A DNA stretch of 64,000 nt from NCBI GenBank assembly GCA_963771845.1, contig CAVYVC010000008.1, positions 1 through 64,000 of the forward strand. The letters run 5' to 3'. The notes below the pieces were generated by a model, which saw only the letters and a list, made by a program, of their open reading frames with translations, ran no database searches and had not been told where the DNA came from. Positions 17,528-26,460 of the stretch are shown piece by piece (positions within the stretch are counted from its first letter, which is position 1; every line of letters starts with the position of its first letter). The position numbers and the translations under genes are program-made. Source of the DNA: VAZQ01 sp963771845 (GTDB lineage: Bacteria > Pseudomonadota > Alphaproteobacteria > Rhizobiales > Xanthobacteraceae).

Positions 17528-17750
17528 ATTATGCTCTCCCGGCTGCTTCCTTCCGGAAGCCAGAAAATCTACACATCCGTGAAGCGAATTGTAACGACTG
17601 ATACGGGCTTTGGGACGAGGCTTCCAGGCTTGGTTTGGGAGTGGATTGATCCCTGGCCGTGATAGTGGCCGGCGCGGTTATGCCTGCACCCGGCGCGCAG
17701 GCCGGGAAAATAAGTATTTTGGCGCGATTCCAGCCCAACCCATCGATATT

Positions 17751-18149
17751 TCAAACCAGCTTGAATATCGCAAGCACGAGGATGACTTGCGCAATGAAGC
17801 CGCCAAAAAATGCAAGCGTGCGAACAACCGGGCTCCCGATCGTGTAGACAATTGCGTGTGCGAGCCGAGACCAGAAATACAGCGCGCAGGCAAGTCCGGT
17901 AACACGGGTCGAAATATTGAGAAGCTGTGTGATCACGACCAGTGGCGCAAAGATGATAAGGTTCTCAATGGCGTTCATGTGCGCTGCCATCAACCGTTGC
18001 GCCCAGCCGCTTTGCGAAGCATCGGCAGCCGAGGGATTGGACAGGGTGCCCATGACCCCGCGCACCGCAATGCGGTCGAGGATGTAGGGGATCCACATCA
18101 GACCCGTCATTGCCACCGTCAAAGTCAACCAGAATAGCTCCCTCCGCAT
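17751..18149 (-). CDS. MAPEG-family membrane protein
   Basis: A 132-aa integral membrane protein of the MAPEG superfamily (eicosanoid/glutathione-metabolism-like) with four hydrophobic segments. The family signature is AAHMNAIENLIIFAPLVV, followed by LYFWSRLAHAIVYTIG. ATG at 18149 is chosen because GGAGAAGG precedes it; the open frame extends further upstream without support. It lies 14 bp downstream of the TerC gene on the same strand, so the two are probably co-transcribed. Confidence 0.88.
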   Translation of the reverse strand: MRRELFWLTLTVAMTGLMWIPYILDRIAVRGVMGTLSNPSAADASQSGWAQRLMAAHMNAIENLIIFAPLVVITQLLNISTRVTGLACALYFWSRLAHAIVYTIGSPVVRTLAFFGGFIAQVILVLAIFKLV

Positions 18150-18163
18150 TGCCTTCTCCTTTG

Positions 18164-18796
18164 TCACTGCAAGCGCAAATAGGGCCGTACTTCCAGAAAG
18201 CCGCGATAGATCATATCGCCTGCGACATAAAGGATGATAGCGAGGCCAAGATAGGCGATCCATCGCTGCCGCTCGAGCAGGCGCGCGATAAGGCTCGCGG
18301 CGCCACCCATCAGAATGATCGAGAGGACAAGGCCGAATACAAGCGCGGCGGGATGCTCGCGCGCACTGCCCGCGAGCGCCAGAACATTATCGAGCGACAT
18401 GGACACATCGGCGATGATGATCTGCCATGCCGCCCGTAGCAGTGTCTTCGGCTTAGTGGCGGGAGCGTCCGCGGCATCGATCAATGCGGCACGTCTGGAG
18501 TGCTCCAGCTCGCGCCACATCTTCCAGCATACCCATAAAAGAAGAATTCCGCCGGCAAGGAGCAGTCCTATGATTTCCAGAAGCTCGATGGTGAAAGCTG
18601 CAAAGCCGATCCGTAAAACCGTCGCGGCGATAATCCCGATCAGGATCGCTCGTCCGCGCTTTTCTGCGGGCAAGCCCGATGCCGCAAGTCCGATGACAAT
18701 CGCGTTGTCCCCGGCGAGCACAAGGTCGATCATCACGACTTTGAACAGTGCTGCCAGTCCCTCGGGAGTCGAGAGAACCTGGAGGACCTCAGTCAT
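18164..18796 (-). CDS. TerC-family integral membrane protein
   Basis: A 210-aa TerC protein (YkoY/YjbE type) with about seven TM helices and the two conserved acidic motifs DLVLAGDNAIVIG near 24-36 and DVSMSLDNVLALAG near 127-140. Members of this family are linked to metal (Mn) efflux and to metalation of exported proteins. First gene of the TerC-MAPEG pair. The 226 bp upstream contain a GC-rich hairpin at about 18907-18933 without a T-tract. Confidence 0.92.
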   Translation of the reverse strand: MTEVLQVLSTPEGLAALFKVVMIDLVLAGDNAIVIGLAASGLPAEKRGRAILIGIIAATVLRIGFAAFTIELLEIIGLLLAGGILLLWVCWKMWRELEHSRRAALIDAADAPATKPKTLLRAAWQIIIADVSMSLDNVLALAGSAREHPAALVFGLVLSIILMGGAASLIARLLERQRWIAYLGLAIILYVAGDMIYRGFLEVRPYLRLQ

Positions 18797-19022
18797 GGCG
18801 ACCGCGCCGGCAGCGGTTTACTGCATCAAACGATCCCTGGAGTAGAGTGGTCAAATTGATGACGAGGCGGCAAGATGGGGGGAGCCGCGAATATACGGTC
18901 TGGCCATCCCTCGCAACCCGGATTTCCGGGAGCGAGGAAGAGTGAGAACAGAGCTGTATCGAATGTGACGCCTGGCGGACCGGTGCAAGCGCGCCGATTC
19001 GGCCAAGTTGTTATATGGGGCC

Positions 19023-19310
19023 TCAGGCTGCGGCTTTGTTCTTGATGGCCCCTATGACCGCAGTGAGTATGGCTCCGCCAGCGCCGCCGGCAATCGCCTG
19101 TGAAATAATCCCGCCGACGCTCAGATTTCCTGATTGCGCGGCGGCCATGATCGACGGCAGCAACAACGTAACAATCTGACCGAGCACGCCGCCGCCGACC
19201 AGACCGGAAACAATGTTGCCGATCATGCCGAGATCGAAAGTCGGCGATGACTTCCCTGCGCCGACGCCACCAAGCGCACCTGCGATCAGATTAATCAAAA
19301 TCTGTTCCAT
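19023..19310 (-). CDS. Gly/Ile-rich small hydrophobic protein
   Basis: A 95-aa protein dominated by Gly, Ala, Ile and Leu, with two membrane-like helices (IGNIVSGLVGGGVLGQIVTLLLPSI is split across one, ISQAIAGGAGGAILTAVIGAI forms the other) and a Lys-rich end. GGGAGAGC stands at correct spacing before the ATG at 19310. The composition recalls small Gly-zipper membrane proteins or bacteriocin-like peptides, but I see no leader motif or immunity gene. Function unknown. Confidence 0.6.
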   Translation of the reverse strand: MEQILINLIAGALGGVGAGKSSPTFDLGMIGNIVSGLVGGGVLGQIVTLLLPSIMAAAQSGNLSVGGIISQAIAGGAGGAILTAVIGAIKNKAAA

Positions 19311-19411
19311 GCTGCTCTCCCTGTTGCAAGCAGCCCGAATCTACGCGGCGCTGAGTTGGGAGTCGAGTTTATTTAGTTGCTCCAGGCTTCGACGCTGTCG
19401 GTTCATGCCAG

Positions 19412-19436
19412 AAAAAAACCCCGGCACTTGCCGGGG
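19412..19436 (-). terminator. Rho-independent terminator of the Tyr/Gly/Ala-rich gene
   Basis: On the minus strand an 8-bp GC-rich stem (CCCCGGCA / TGCCGGGG) is followed by seven Ts. It lies about 60 bp downstream of the stop codon at 19495. Confidence 0.85.
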
Positions 19437-19494
19437 CTTTCGTCGCTTCATGACGCGGGCGTGCTGCCCAGGATGGGCAGCAGTGCTGTTCTTA

Positions 19495-19845
19495 TCACCA
19501 CCAGCCGCGCCGGCCGTGTCGTACCCAAACCCGAGGGCCATAACCGCCGTAGGCGTAGGCGCCGTAAGCGTAGGGCTGATAAGCATAGGCGCCGTAAGCG
19601 TAGGGCCGATAGTAGGAATAGGCGTAGGGCTGATAATAGCCGTAGGCGGCGTAGGGAGAGTAATAGGCATAACCCCCACACCCACACCCGCCGCACCCGC
19701 ACTGGACATCTTGCTTGAGATTGCCTTCCTGTATGGCCACGCCAAGGGAGACCAGGGGCATGGCTCGCGCCGGAGGCGAATTCGACAAAGCTGCGGCTGC
19801 TATCAAGGCCGCGGCCGTGCTGCAGGTTAGCCAGACACTTCGCAT
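19495..19845 (-). CDS. Exported Tyr/Gly/Ala-rich repeat protein
   Basis: A 116-aa protein. The signal peptide (MRSVWLTCSTAAALIAAAAL, cleavage probably after PPARA) is followed by a short linker, a Cys/Gly cluster (CGCGGCGCGG) and a low-complexity tail of PYAYGAYAY-type repeats ending in WVRHGRRGWW. The ATG at 19845 is chosen because GGAG lies six bases before it; an ATG at 19857 is in frame. It probably acts at the cell surface or periplasm, but no function is known. A strong terminator follows. Confidence 0.7.
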   Translation of the reverse strand: MRSVWLTCSTAAALIAAAALSNSPPARAMPLVSLGVAIQEGNLKQDVQCGCGGCGCGGYAYYSPYAAYGYYQPYAYSYYRPYAYGAYAYQPYAYGAYAYGGYGPRVWVRHGRRGWW

Positions 19846-20096
19846 GAGGTTCTCCATACGTGAGCCCCCGTTGCTTAAATACCACACGCGCCTCTTTTGA
19901 TATACCGCAGCAATCTGCCATTCGGCTTATGGTTAATTCCACGAGCGCGATGACGAAAACCCCCACGACCGGTCAGCGGCTGCCAACGGCGCACGACGGC
20001 AGCGTCGCGCAGGGCAAAGCCATGTTTGCTGGCTCTGATAAAGCCACGCCCAGCGTTCGAAGCCGGCGATGCCGGCGCGGGGCGCGACGGGTGCGC

Positions 20097-21059
20097 TCAA
20101 TAATGGCCGGTATAGAGGCGCACAATCACCGGCAGCAGGATGACCACGAAAAGAACTGGGAAAATGCATACCATCATTGGAATCGCGAGCTTCGCCGGCA
20201 GGCTGTACGCCTTCTCCTCCGCCCGCGAGAGTCGCTTGTGGCGCATATCATCGCTGTAGACGCGCAGCGCATCCGTGATGCTCGAGCCCAGCTCGGCCGA
20301 TTGCTGAATGAGCGTTGAAAAGGCGCGCGCCTCCTCCAGGCCCAACCGGTCCGCAAGATGTTCGAGCGCGTCCGTCATGGTGCGCCCGGCCCGAATTTCA
20401 AGATTGGCCATGTGGATATTCGTGCACAGGGACGGATAGGATTCCCCCAGCTCGCGCCCTATCCGTTCCAGCGCAGCTTCCATGCTGAGACCCGAATCGG
20501 CACACACGACCAGGAGATCCATGAAATCGGGGAATCCTGACCGATGCTGATTGCGCCGCCTGGCGATGCGCCGGTCGATATACATGCTGGGCGCGACATA
20601 GCCGAGGATGCCGCCGGCCATCACGCCGAGCCAGAATATCGAGGCGTTTACGCTCACAATGAGTGGGATGGCGATGAATGCCAAGGCCGCGAGCACGACC
20701 GCCAGCATCGTGCGTGCCACAAAGAAATAAGCAACCGCGCGCGCATCGTAGATTCCGGCAAGCACCAGGCGGCGCCGCAGCGCCTTCATTTCTCCCGTAT
20801 CCTTTTCGGCAACCACGTAGTGTTTGGTGGCGTAATCGAGCAGCCGCTGAATGGCCTTGAGGCTTGATTTGCGCAGGGCGAGCGCGTCATGGGGAGCCTC
20901 GCCTGAGTATTCGGCAATGCCGGCCGCGCGGCGCTTGTTTGCACTGCGGGCGTAGGCTCCGAACATGAGCGCAAAGGTCAGCGCCGCTGTTGCCAGGAAT
21001 ACCAGCAACGCCAGCATCGTCGCCGAGCTATCGTCAAATATTCCGCCCATGCTGTCCAT
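20097..21059 (-). CDS. tadC: Tad pilus inner-membrane platform protein TadC
   Basis: About 320 aa. GspF/T2SSF-domain protein with an N-terminal TM (MLALLVFLATAALTFALMFG), two mid TM helices, the cytoplasmic F domain (FPDFMDLLVVCADSGLSMEAAL to LSRAEEKAYSLPAKLAIPMM) and a C-terminal TM. It pairs with TadB to form the platform that couples the CpaF ATPase to Flp pilus assembly. The ATG at 21059 starts 12 bp after the tadB stop; the next Met at 21050 is an alternative. It is the last gene of the minus-strand tad operon. Confidence 0.9.
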   Translation of the reverse strand: MDSMGGIFDDSSATMLALLVFLATAALTFALMFGAYARSANKRRAAGIAEYSGEAPHDALALRKSSLKAIQRLLDYATKHYVVAEKDTGEMKALRRRLVLAGIYDARAVAYFFVARTMLAVVLAALAFIAIPLIVSVNASIFWLGVMAGGILGYVAPSMYIDRRIARRRNQHRSGFPDFMDLLVVCADSGLSMEAALERIGRELGESYPSLCTNIHMANLEIRAGRTMTDALEHLADRLGLEEARAFSTLIQQSAELGSSITDALRVYSDDMRHKRLSRAEEKAYSLPAKLAIPMMVCIFPVLFVVILLPVIVRLYTGHY

Positions 21060-21070
21060 CGGCTCGGTGC

Positions 21071-22039
21071 TCAGATCTTGAAATTGACAAGGCGATACAT
21101 GATCAGGTTGCCAACCCCCATCCACGCGCCGGCCATCGCAAGCGCGGTCTTGGTCATGCTCTCATTCCAGACGCTGGAATAGAAGTCGGGGGCTATCACC
21201 TGAATGATCAGGAATATCGCGATCGGCAGCGAGGACAAGATGATCGCGGAGATGCGGCCTTCGGCGGCTAGCGCCCTGATCTTGCGGCGCATCTTGAATC
21301 GCTGGCGGATTACTCCCGACAGGTTTTCCAGGATTTCTCCCAGGTTGCCGCCGGTGGATCCCTGGATCGCAACCGCGGTGACGAACAATGGCAGGTCGTC
21401 CTGACCGATCCGGAGGTACAGGTTGCGCAGCGCAGTTTCGAGATCCGCCCCATAGGTGATCTCGTCCACGATGATACCGAACTCGCTGCCGATGGGATCG
21501 CGCATTTCGCGCGCGACCATGGTGAGCGCGATAGGAACGGGGTGACCCGCGCGCAGGCTACGCACGATCATGTCGAGCGCATCCGGGAACTGCGCGCCAA
21601 ACGCTCCCCGACGGCGCGCGCGCATAACGCGCAGCACAAAATAAGGCAGCGCGGTGCCGCAGAAAACTGCGATCAGAAGCGCCTCCACCACATCCCGGCG
21701 CAATATCCATCCCAAGCCGAAAGCAATGGCCGCGCTGGCGCCCGCGCATGCGAAAAGCTTGCTCATGCCGATCGTCGGCCCGGACTGCAATACCAGCCGA
21801 TTGAACGCCTCCAACCCGAGGCGATAGTTGCCGGTGCTGGTGAGACCGCGTTCCTTGCGCAGCTGCAACAGGATGTTTTCGCGATTAGGCTCGTTGCGCA
21901 GAAGCTTCAGACGGCGGTTGACGCTCTTGCGGTAAGACGCGCCCGAAAAGAACAGGAGGTAAATCCCCTCGACCAGAAATCCGGCCGAGACGGCTACCAA
22001 CAGATAGACCAGATAGATCGAATCAAATTCGAATGGCAT
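21071..22039 (-). CDS. tadB: Tad pilus inner-membrane platform protein TadB
   Basis: A 322-aa protein with the T2SSF domain in its second half (FPDALDMIVRSLRAGHPVPIALTMVAREM, then GSTGGNLGEILENLSGVIRQR). TM segments flank it (near 8-28, 100-140 and the C-terminus). It sits 6 bp after cpaF and directly before tadC, as in tad loci generally. It is needed together with TadC for Flp pilus secretion. Confidence 0.93.
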   Translation of the reverse strand: MPFEFDSIYLVYLLVAVSAGFLVEGIYLLFFSGASYRKSVNRRLKLLRNEPNRENILLQLRKERGLTSTGNYRLGLEAFNRLVLQSGPTIGMSKLFACAGASAAIAFGLGWILRRDVVEALLIAVFCGTALPYFVLRVMRARRRGAFGAQFPDALDMIVRSLRAGHPVPIALTMVAREMRDPIGSEFGIIVDEITYGADLETALRNLYLRIGQDDLPLFVTAVAIQGSTGGNLGEILENLSGVIRQRFKMRRKIRALAAEGRISAIILSSLPIAIFLIIQVIAPDFYSSVWNESMTKTALAMAGAWMGVGNLIMYRLVNFKI

Positions 22040-22045
22040 GAGCGG

Positions 22046-23470
22046 TTACAGCGGTTGCGAAGGGTCGAAATAACTGCCGGGGATCTTGATGCCCATGGCT
22101 GCCAGATCCGCAAGGAAGCGCGGCCGCACGCCGGTCGCCTGGAAATGCCCGATCACGGTATTGTCGGGAGCGGTGCCGGTGCGAACAAACTTGAAGATCT
22201 CCTGCATTTGAATGATGTCGCCCTCGAGCCCCGTAATCTCGGCAATGCTGGTCACCTTGCGCTTGCCGTCGGAGAGGCGCTGGAGCTGCACGATGACGCG
22301 AATGGCGGCCGCGATCTGCCCGCGGATGGAAGCCACCGTCATCGGTAACCCCGCCATGCCGATCATCTGTTCAAGACGGGAAATCGCGTCGCGCGGCGTA
22401 TTGGCATGAATGGTGGCCATCGAGCCTTCGTGCCCCGTATTCATGGCCTGGAGCATGTCGAAGGCTTCCTCACCACGGCACTCACCGAGAATGATGCGGT
22501 CTGGCCGCATGCGCAGCGCATTCTTGACCAGCTCGCGCTGTCTGATCTCTCCCTTGCCCTCCAGATTGGGCGGACGCGTTTCCATTCGCCCGACATGCGG
22601 CTGCTGCAACTGCAGCTCGGCGGCATCTTCGATGGTGAGCAAACGCTCCTTTTCCGAGATGAAGGCCGATAATGCATTGAGCATGGTCGTTTTACCGGAA
22701 CCGGTACCGCCGGAGATGATGGTGGTCACGCGCGCTTTCACGGTGGCCGCGAGCAGCTCGGCCATCTGCGGCCGCAGCGCGCCGACCTCCATGAGCTTGT
22801 TGAGATTGAACGGCTTCTTGGAGAATTTCCGGATCGACACCAGCGGTCCATCGACCCCGATCGGACGCACCGCGACGTTGACGCGCGAGCCGTCCAACAG
22901 GCGGGCGTCGCACATCGGATGAGACTCGTCGACCCGCCGGCCCACCGCGGCTACGATCTTGTTGATGATCCGCAGGAGATGCGCTTCGTCCTTGAAGCGC
23001 ACCCCGCAAGGCTCGAGCACACCGCCGCGCTCCACATAGACGTTCTCGTGCCCATTGATGAGAATGTCGCTGATAGTTGGGTCCTTGAGCATGGGCTCGA
23101 GCGGACCCAATCCGGTCATTTCGTCCAGGATTTCGGAAACGAAATCGTTGAGCTCCTGCTGATTGAGCGCGAGACGCTCGACCAGAATGTACTGAGTGAC
23201 GAGCTGCTGTATGTGAGCCCGGATCTCTTCCTCGGGCAGGCGTTCAAGCGCCTGCAGGTTGATCTCCTCGATCAGCCGGCGGTGAAGCCTGACCTTGGCG
23301 TCCAGGAGCTTGTCACTCTGGAGCAGATTTGGATTGGCAACCTGGAGGCTCGTCTCGGGTGCGGGCTCTGGAAAGACGGTCCAGGACACCCCTTCAAGAG
23401 CGGGAGAAGGCGCCTCTGCCGGAACAAATTCCGGAGCCACGGTGCGTTTCGCCGAGAACCGACCGACCAT
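22046..23470 (-). CDS. cpaF: Tad pilus assembly ATPase CpaF/TadA
   Basis: A 474-aa secretion ATPase of the VirB11/PilT class that powers Flp pilus assembly. Walker A is GGTGSGKT at about 254-261, Walker B lies in RMRPDRIILGECRGEEAFDML near 313-333, and the His box is ATIHANTPRDAISRLEQM. The N-terminal domain and overall length are normal. It lies between cpaE and tadB. The gene is intact, but two upstream IS insertions may affect its transcription. Confidence 0.95.
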   Translation of the reverse strand: MVGRFSAKRTVAPEFVPAEAPSPALEGVSWTVFPEPAPETSLQVANPNLLQSDKLLDAKVRLHRRLIEEINLQALERLPEEEIRAHIQQLVTQYILVERLALNQQELNDFVSEILDEMTGLGPLEPMLKDPTISDILINGHENVYVERGGVLEPCGVRFKDEAHLLRIINKIVAAVGRRVDESHPMCDARLLDGSRVNVAVRPIGVDGPLVSIRKFSKKPFNLNKLMEVGALRPQMAELLAATVKARVTTIISGGTGSGKTTMLNALSAFISEKERLLTIEDAAELQLQQPHVGRMETRPPNLEGKGEIRQRELVKNALRMRPDRIILGECRGEEAFDMLQAMNTGHEGSMATIHANTPRDAISRLEQMIGMAGLPMTVASIRGQIAAAIRVIVQLQRLSDGKRKVTSIAEITGLEGDIIQMQEIFKFVRTGTAPDNTVIGHFQATGVRPRFLADLAAMGIKIPGSYFDPSQPL

Positions 23471-23505
23471 TGTGGGTGCCTGCTGAACTGATTTCCGAGC
23501 CCCGA

Positions 23506-24732
23506 TCAGCTGCGTGCAAACGCCAGCTTGAGCTTCTTGCCCGAGGCGCCGTCTTTCTGCTCGCTCGGTTTGACCGGCTGCGGCAGGATCAGCCGCTTGA
23601 GCTGCAGCGTGATCTTGTTGCCCGGCTTGACCTCATCGAGCGGAATCCCCCGATCGATCGCCTCGCGCACGATCCCGTAATGGTTCGGGATGCACGCTGC
23701 GAACGACTCGCCGAGCACCTGCTCGATGTCGCCTTTGCGCAGCCCGGAAGAGAACATCCGCTGCTCGAATCGATTGATCACGACTTGCGGCTGGGGCCCA
23801 TCGGCCAAACGCTCGCGCACCGCCTCGACCAGTTGCTTGGCGTGCCGCAGTCCCGGCACTGTCATCTCGCTGACAATGAACAGCTTGTTCGAGCCGAGCA
23901 GTACGCTGTCCGTCCATGAGAACCAGGTGCGCGGCATATCGAACACGACATGGTCGAAGTGCGAGGATACGAGATCGAGCAGGCGGGTCACGACGTCGGG
24001 ATCGAACGAGCGCATTTCCGCGGGCCGATTGGGTGCGGCCACCACCGCCAGGCCGGAAGGGTGGTGCGACAGCATCACTTCCAGGAGTTGCCGGTCGAGA
24101 CGTTCCGGTCGCCCTTCGATCTCGCCGAGATCGAGCCGCGGCTCGAGATCGAGATAGTCAGCGCAGGAGCCGTGCTGGAAATCGAGATCGACCAGGCAGG
24201 TGGATGACTTGCCGCGCTGACCGCTGTTGAGCAGCATCATCGCGCTCTGCACCGCAAGGGTGGTGACGCCGGCACCGCCGACCGCGGGAAGAAACGTGAA
24301 GATCTGCGCTTCGGTCGCCTCCTGCTGGCTCACGGATTTCGCGACGCGGGCGCAGGTGCGTACAAGCTCCACCGGCGGAACCGGCTTGACCAGGAAATCG
24401 GCGACCCGCATTTGCAAAAGCGTGCGCGCCACGCTCTCGTCGAAAGCCTGTGTGATCACCACCACGGGAGGCCATGACCCGATGCGCGTCATGAGGCGAT
24501 CGAGCGCCTGCATTTCCTCTGGCCGGCTCGTATCCAGATCGACGACCACGACCGTCGCGCCGGCGGTCTCAAAGCTGCCCTCGAGCAGCGAGAGTGCTCC
24601 CGAAACGAGTCGCAACGTGATCTGATCGCTGGCGCCGAAGGTCTCGCGAGCTTGCGACGCAAAATCCAGGTCGGCGGTGAGCACGACCACTTCGGTCTTG
24701 TTCATCGGACTGTTGGCACCGCCGATTTTCAT
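23506..24732 (-). CDS. cpaE: Tad pilus localisation protein CpaE/TadZ
   Basis: A 408-aa protein. An atypical receiver-like domain (about 10-130; VVLTADLDFA, VVVVDLDTSRP) is followed by a ParA/MinD-like ATPase domain from about 145 (FLPAVGGAGVTTLAVQSA, CLVDLDFQHGSC, VVFDMPRTW). The Walker A lacks the second Lys, as is common in CpaE. It directs the pilus machine to its polar site. An alternative start is the in-frame Met at 24705. Next in order after the small CpaD-like gene. Confidence 0.9.
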   Translation of the reverse strand: MKIGGANSPMNKTEVVVLTADLDFASQARETFGASDQITLRLVSGALSLLEGSFETAGATVVVVDLDTSRPEEMQALDRLMTRIGSWPPVVVITQAFDESVARTLLQMRVADFLVKPVPPVELVRTCARVAKSVSQQEATEAQIFTFLPAVGGAGVTTLAVQSAMMLLNSGQRGKSSTCLVDLDFQHGSCADYLDLEPRLDLGEIEGRPERLDRQLLEVMLSHHPSGLAVVAAPNRPAEMRSFDPDVVTRLLDLVSSHFDHVVFDMPRTWFSWTDSVLLGSNKLFIVSEMTVPGLRHAKQLVEAVRERLADGPQPQVVINRFEQRMFSSGLRKGDIEQVLGESFAACIPNHYGIVREAIDRGIPLDEVKPGNKITLQLKRLILPQPVKPSEQKDGASGKKLKLAFARS

Positions 24733-24774
24733 GTCATGCGCTCGCAGTCTCGTTTGCCCGGGAAGCCGACCGGA

Positions 24775-25131
24775 TCATTTCACTGGCGCCGCCGGCGCTG
24801 CTTGCGGTGCGGCCTGCAGAGGAGGACATGTGGTGCCGGCCGCCGCCAGCGCCTGCTGCTGCGCAAAGCCGGTCGTATTGGGGCTGACCGGCTGGATGAC
24901 ACGGGGATTATGCCGGTAGCACTCGATCGCTGCCTGCATTCGCTCGCCGTTAAAAGCGAGATTCTTGTTGCCCACGTAGCGCGGCCAAGGATCGACCATC
25001 TGCTCGACCATGTTGGCTGCGATGTGATCGTTGGCGCCCAACGCGACCGTCTCGCGCCGGTCATAGTAGATGTCGGAGCATGCGCTCAGCAGGCTCGCGA
25101 TCATGCCGATTGTAAGAAGCGAGTTGCGCAT
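24775..25131 (-). CDS. Short CpaD-like pilus lipoprotein
   Basis: A 118-aa lipoprotein. The signal is MRNSLLTIGMIASLLSAC with the lipobox Cys at 18. The mature part has RETVALGANDHIAANMVEQMVDPWP, a segment typical of small CpaD-type proteins in tad loci, and a Pro/Ala-rich tail. Full CpaD proteins are about twice as long, so this may be a reduced version. The start was 9 bp beyond the native cpaC stop; the ISAs1 copy 2 insertion now lies 44 bp upstream, so the gene is cut off from the cpaB-cpaC transcript. Confidence 0.7.
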   Translation of the reverse strand: MRNSLLTIGMIASLLSACSDIYYDRRETVALGANDHIAANMVEQMVDPWPRYVGNKNLAFNGERMQAAIECYRHNPRVIQPVSPNTTGFAQQQALAAAGTTCPPLQAAPQAAPAAPVK

Positions 25132-25164
25132 ATCATCAATCCTTGACCTGCACGATGTTGGTCC

Positions 25165-25174
25165 CTTCCTTGCG
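25165..25174. repeat. 10-bp target-site duplication, left of ISAs1 copy 2
   Basis: CTTCCTTGCG directly precedes the IS end and is repeated exactly at 26461-26470. Confidence 0.92.
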
Positions 25175-26460
25175 CACGGCTCGGAACTCAGGTTAACGGC
25201 CTGATCGGCGTAATTTTGTGTTGACGCAGCGATCATGATTCCGTGGGCGCTCTGATTCGCACTGGAGCGCCATCATGGACACGATCTTCGACGGAGAGGT
25301 CCCGCGTGCGCGTCTTGCCCTGCTTTTGCGGCACTTTTCCGAGCTCAAGGATAACCGCGAGCCGTGGCGCATTGTGTATCCGCTGCAAGAGGTCTTGCTG
25401 TTGGTGACCTGCGCCACGATTGCCTCCTGCGATGATTTCGACGACATTGTCGCCTGGGGCAAACACCATCTTGCCTTCCTGCGGCATTTCTCGGAGTTTC
25501 ATCACGGCATTCCCTGCGAGCGCTGGCTCCGGGCCCTCCTCAATCGGATCGATCCGATCCTGTTCGGCCGCTGTTTCAACAGCTGGATTGCCGCACTGTG
25601 GCCGAACCGGCACGAATTCATCGCCATCGACGGCAAAACGTCACGCCGGACCCACGACCAGCGCAAAGGGCTTAAAGCTCTGCATACGCTCAGCGCCTAC
25701 GCCACCCATGCAAGGCTGACATTGGCGCAGTTGAGCGTTCCGGAGAAGACCAACGAGATCACCGCCATCCCCGATCTTCTCGATCAACTCGCCGAGACCA
25801 AACAGCTTGAGGGCGCGCTCGTCACCATCGACGCCATGGGCTGCCAAGTCGAGATTGCTGACAAGATCGTTGCTCATAAGGCCGATTATTTGCTGCCCCT
25901 CAAGGGCAACCAACCCACGCTCGAAGCCGATGTCGAGGACTATTTCCGCACCGCGCCCGCCGACGAGTTCGTCAGCAAAACTACGGTCGAGAAGGGACAT
26001 GGCCGGATCGAGACGCGCACCTACACCGCCTCCAGCAAGGTCGACTGGATAACGTCGGAGAGAAGCTACCCGGGCCAGCCGCGCTTCAAGAACATCAAAA
26101 CCATCGCGAAGGTCCACGCACGTGCTGAATATTCCGATCGCTGCAGCTTCGATACCCACCACTATATCTCGTCCGCGCCGCTCGATATCGAACGGATCGC
26201 CAGGGGCGCGCGCGGTCATTGGGGCGTCGAGAGCATGCATTGGCTGCTCGATGTCGAATTCAAGGACGATCTGTCGCGTTATCGGACCGGCCACGGAGCC
26301 AAGAACATGACTATCGTCCGCCGCTTCGCTCTCGGCCTCGTGCGTGCCAATAAGGCCAAGGGGAGCGTCAAGACACGACGCAAAACTGCCGGCTGGAACC
26401 CGGATTTCTTGCTAGAAATTCTTCAACTCAAATGAGCGTTAACCCGGATTCCGTGCCGTG
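25175..26460 (+). mobile_element. ISAs1-family insertion sequence, copy 2 (1286 bp)
   Basis: Same length and terminal repeats as the copy at 470-1755, offset by exactly 24705 bases. It is inserted in the final codons of cpaC, with its transposase facing against the tad operon. Flanking 10-bp duplications prove a transposition event rather than a rearrangement. Confidence 0.95.
25275..26435 (+). CDS. ISAs1-family DDE transposase (copy 2)
   Basis: A 386-aa transposase whose translation matches that of copy 1 at 570-1730 over its whole length. The same AIDGKTSR, VTIDAMGCQ and RGHWGVESMHWLL motifs are present. Intact, so either copy could mobilise both. It is read on the plus strand, opposite to cpaC and the downstream tad genes. 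Confidence 0.94.
   Translation: MDTIFDGEVPRARLALLLRHFSELKDNREPWRIVYPLQEVLLLVTCATIASCDDFDDIVAWGKHHLAFLRHFSEFHHGIPCERWLRALLNRIDPILFGRCFNSWIAALWPNRHEFIAIDGKTSRRTHDQRKGLKALHTLSAYATHARLTLAQLSVPEKTNEITAIPDLLDQLAETKQLEGALVTIDAMGCQVEIADKIVAHKADYLLPLKGNQPTLEADVEDYFRTAPADEFVSKTTVEKGHGRIETRTYTASSKVDWITSERSYPGQPRFKNIKTIAKVHARAEYSDRCSFDTHHYISSAPLDIERIARGARGHWGVESMHWLLDVEFKDDLSRYRTGHGAKNMTIVRRFALGLVRANKAKGSVKTRRKTAGWNPDFLLEILQLK

Noticed and set aside
18907..18933. GC-rich hairpin as a terminator between TerC and the Gly-rich gene
   Set aside because: The stem is interrupted and no T-tract follows on either strand.
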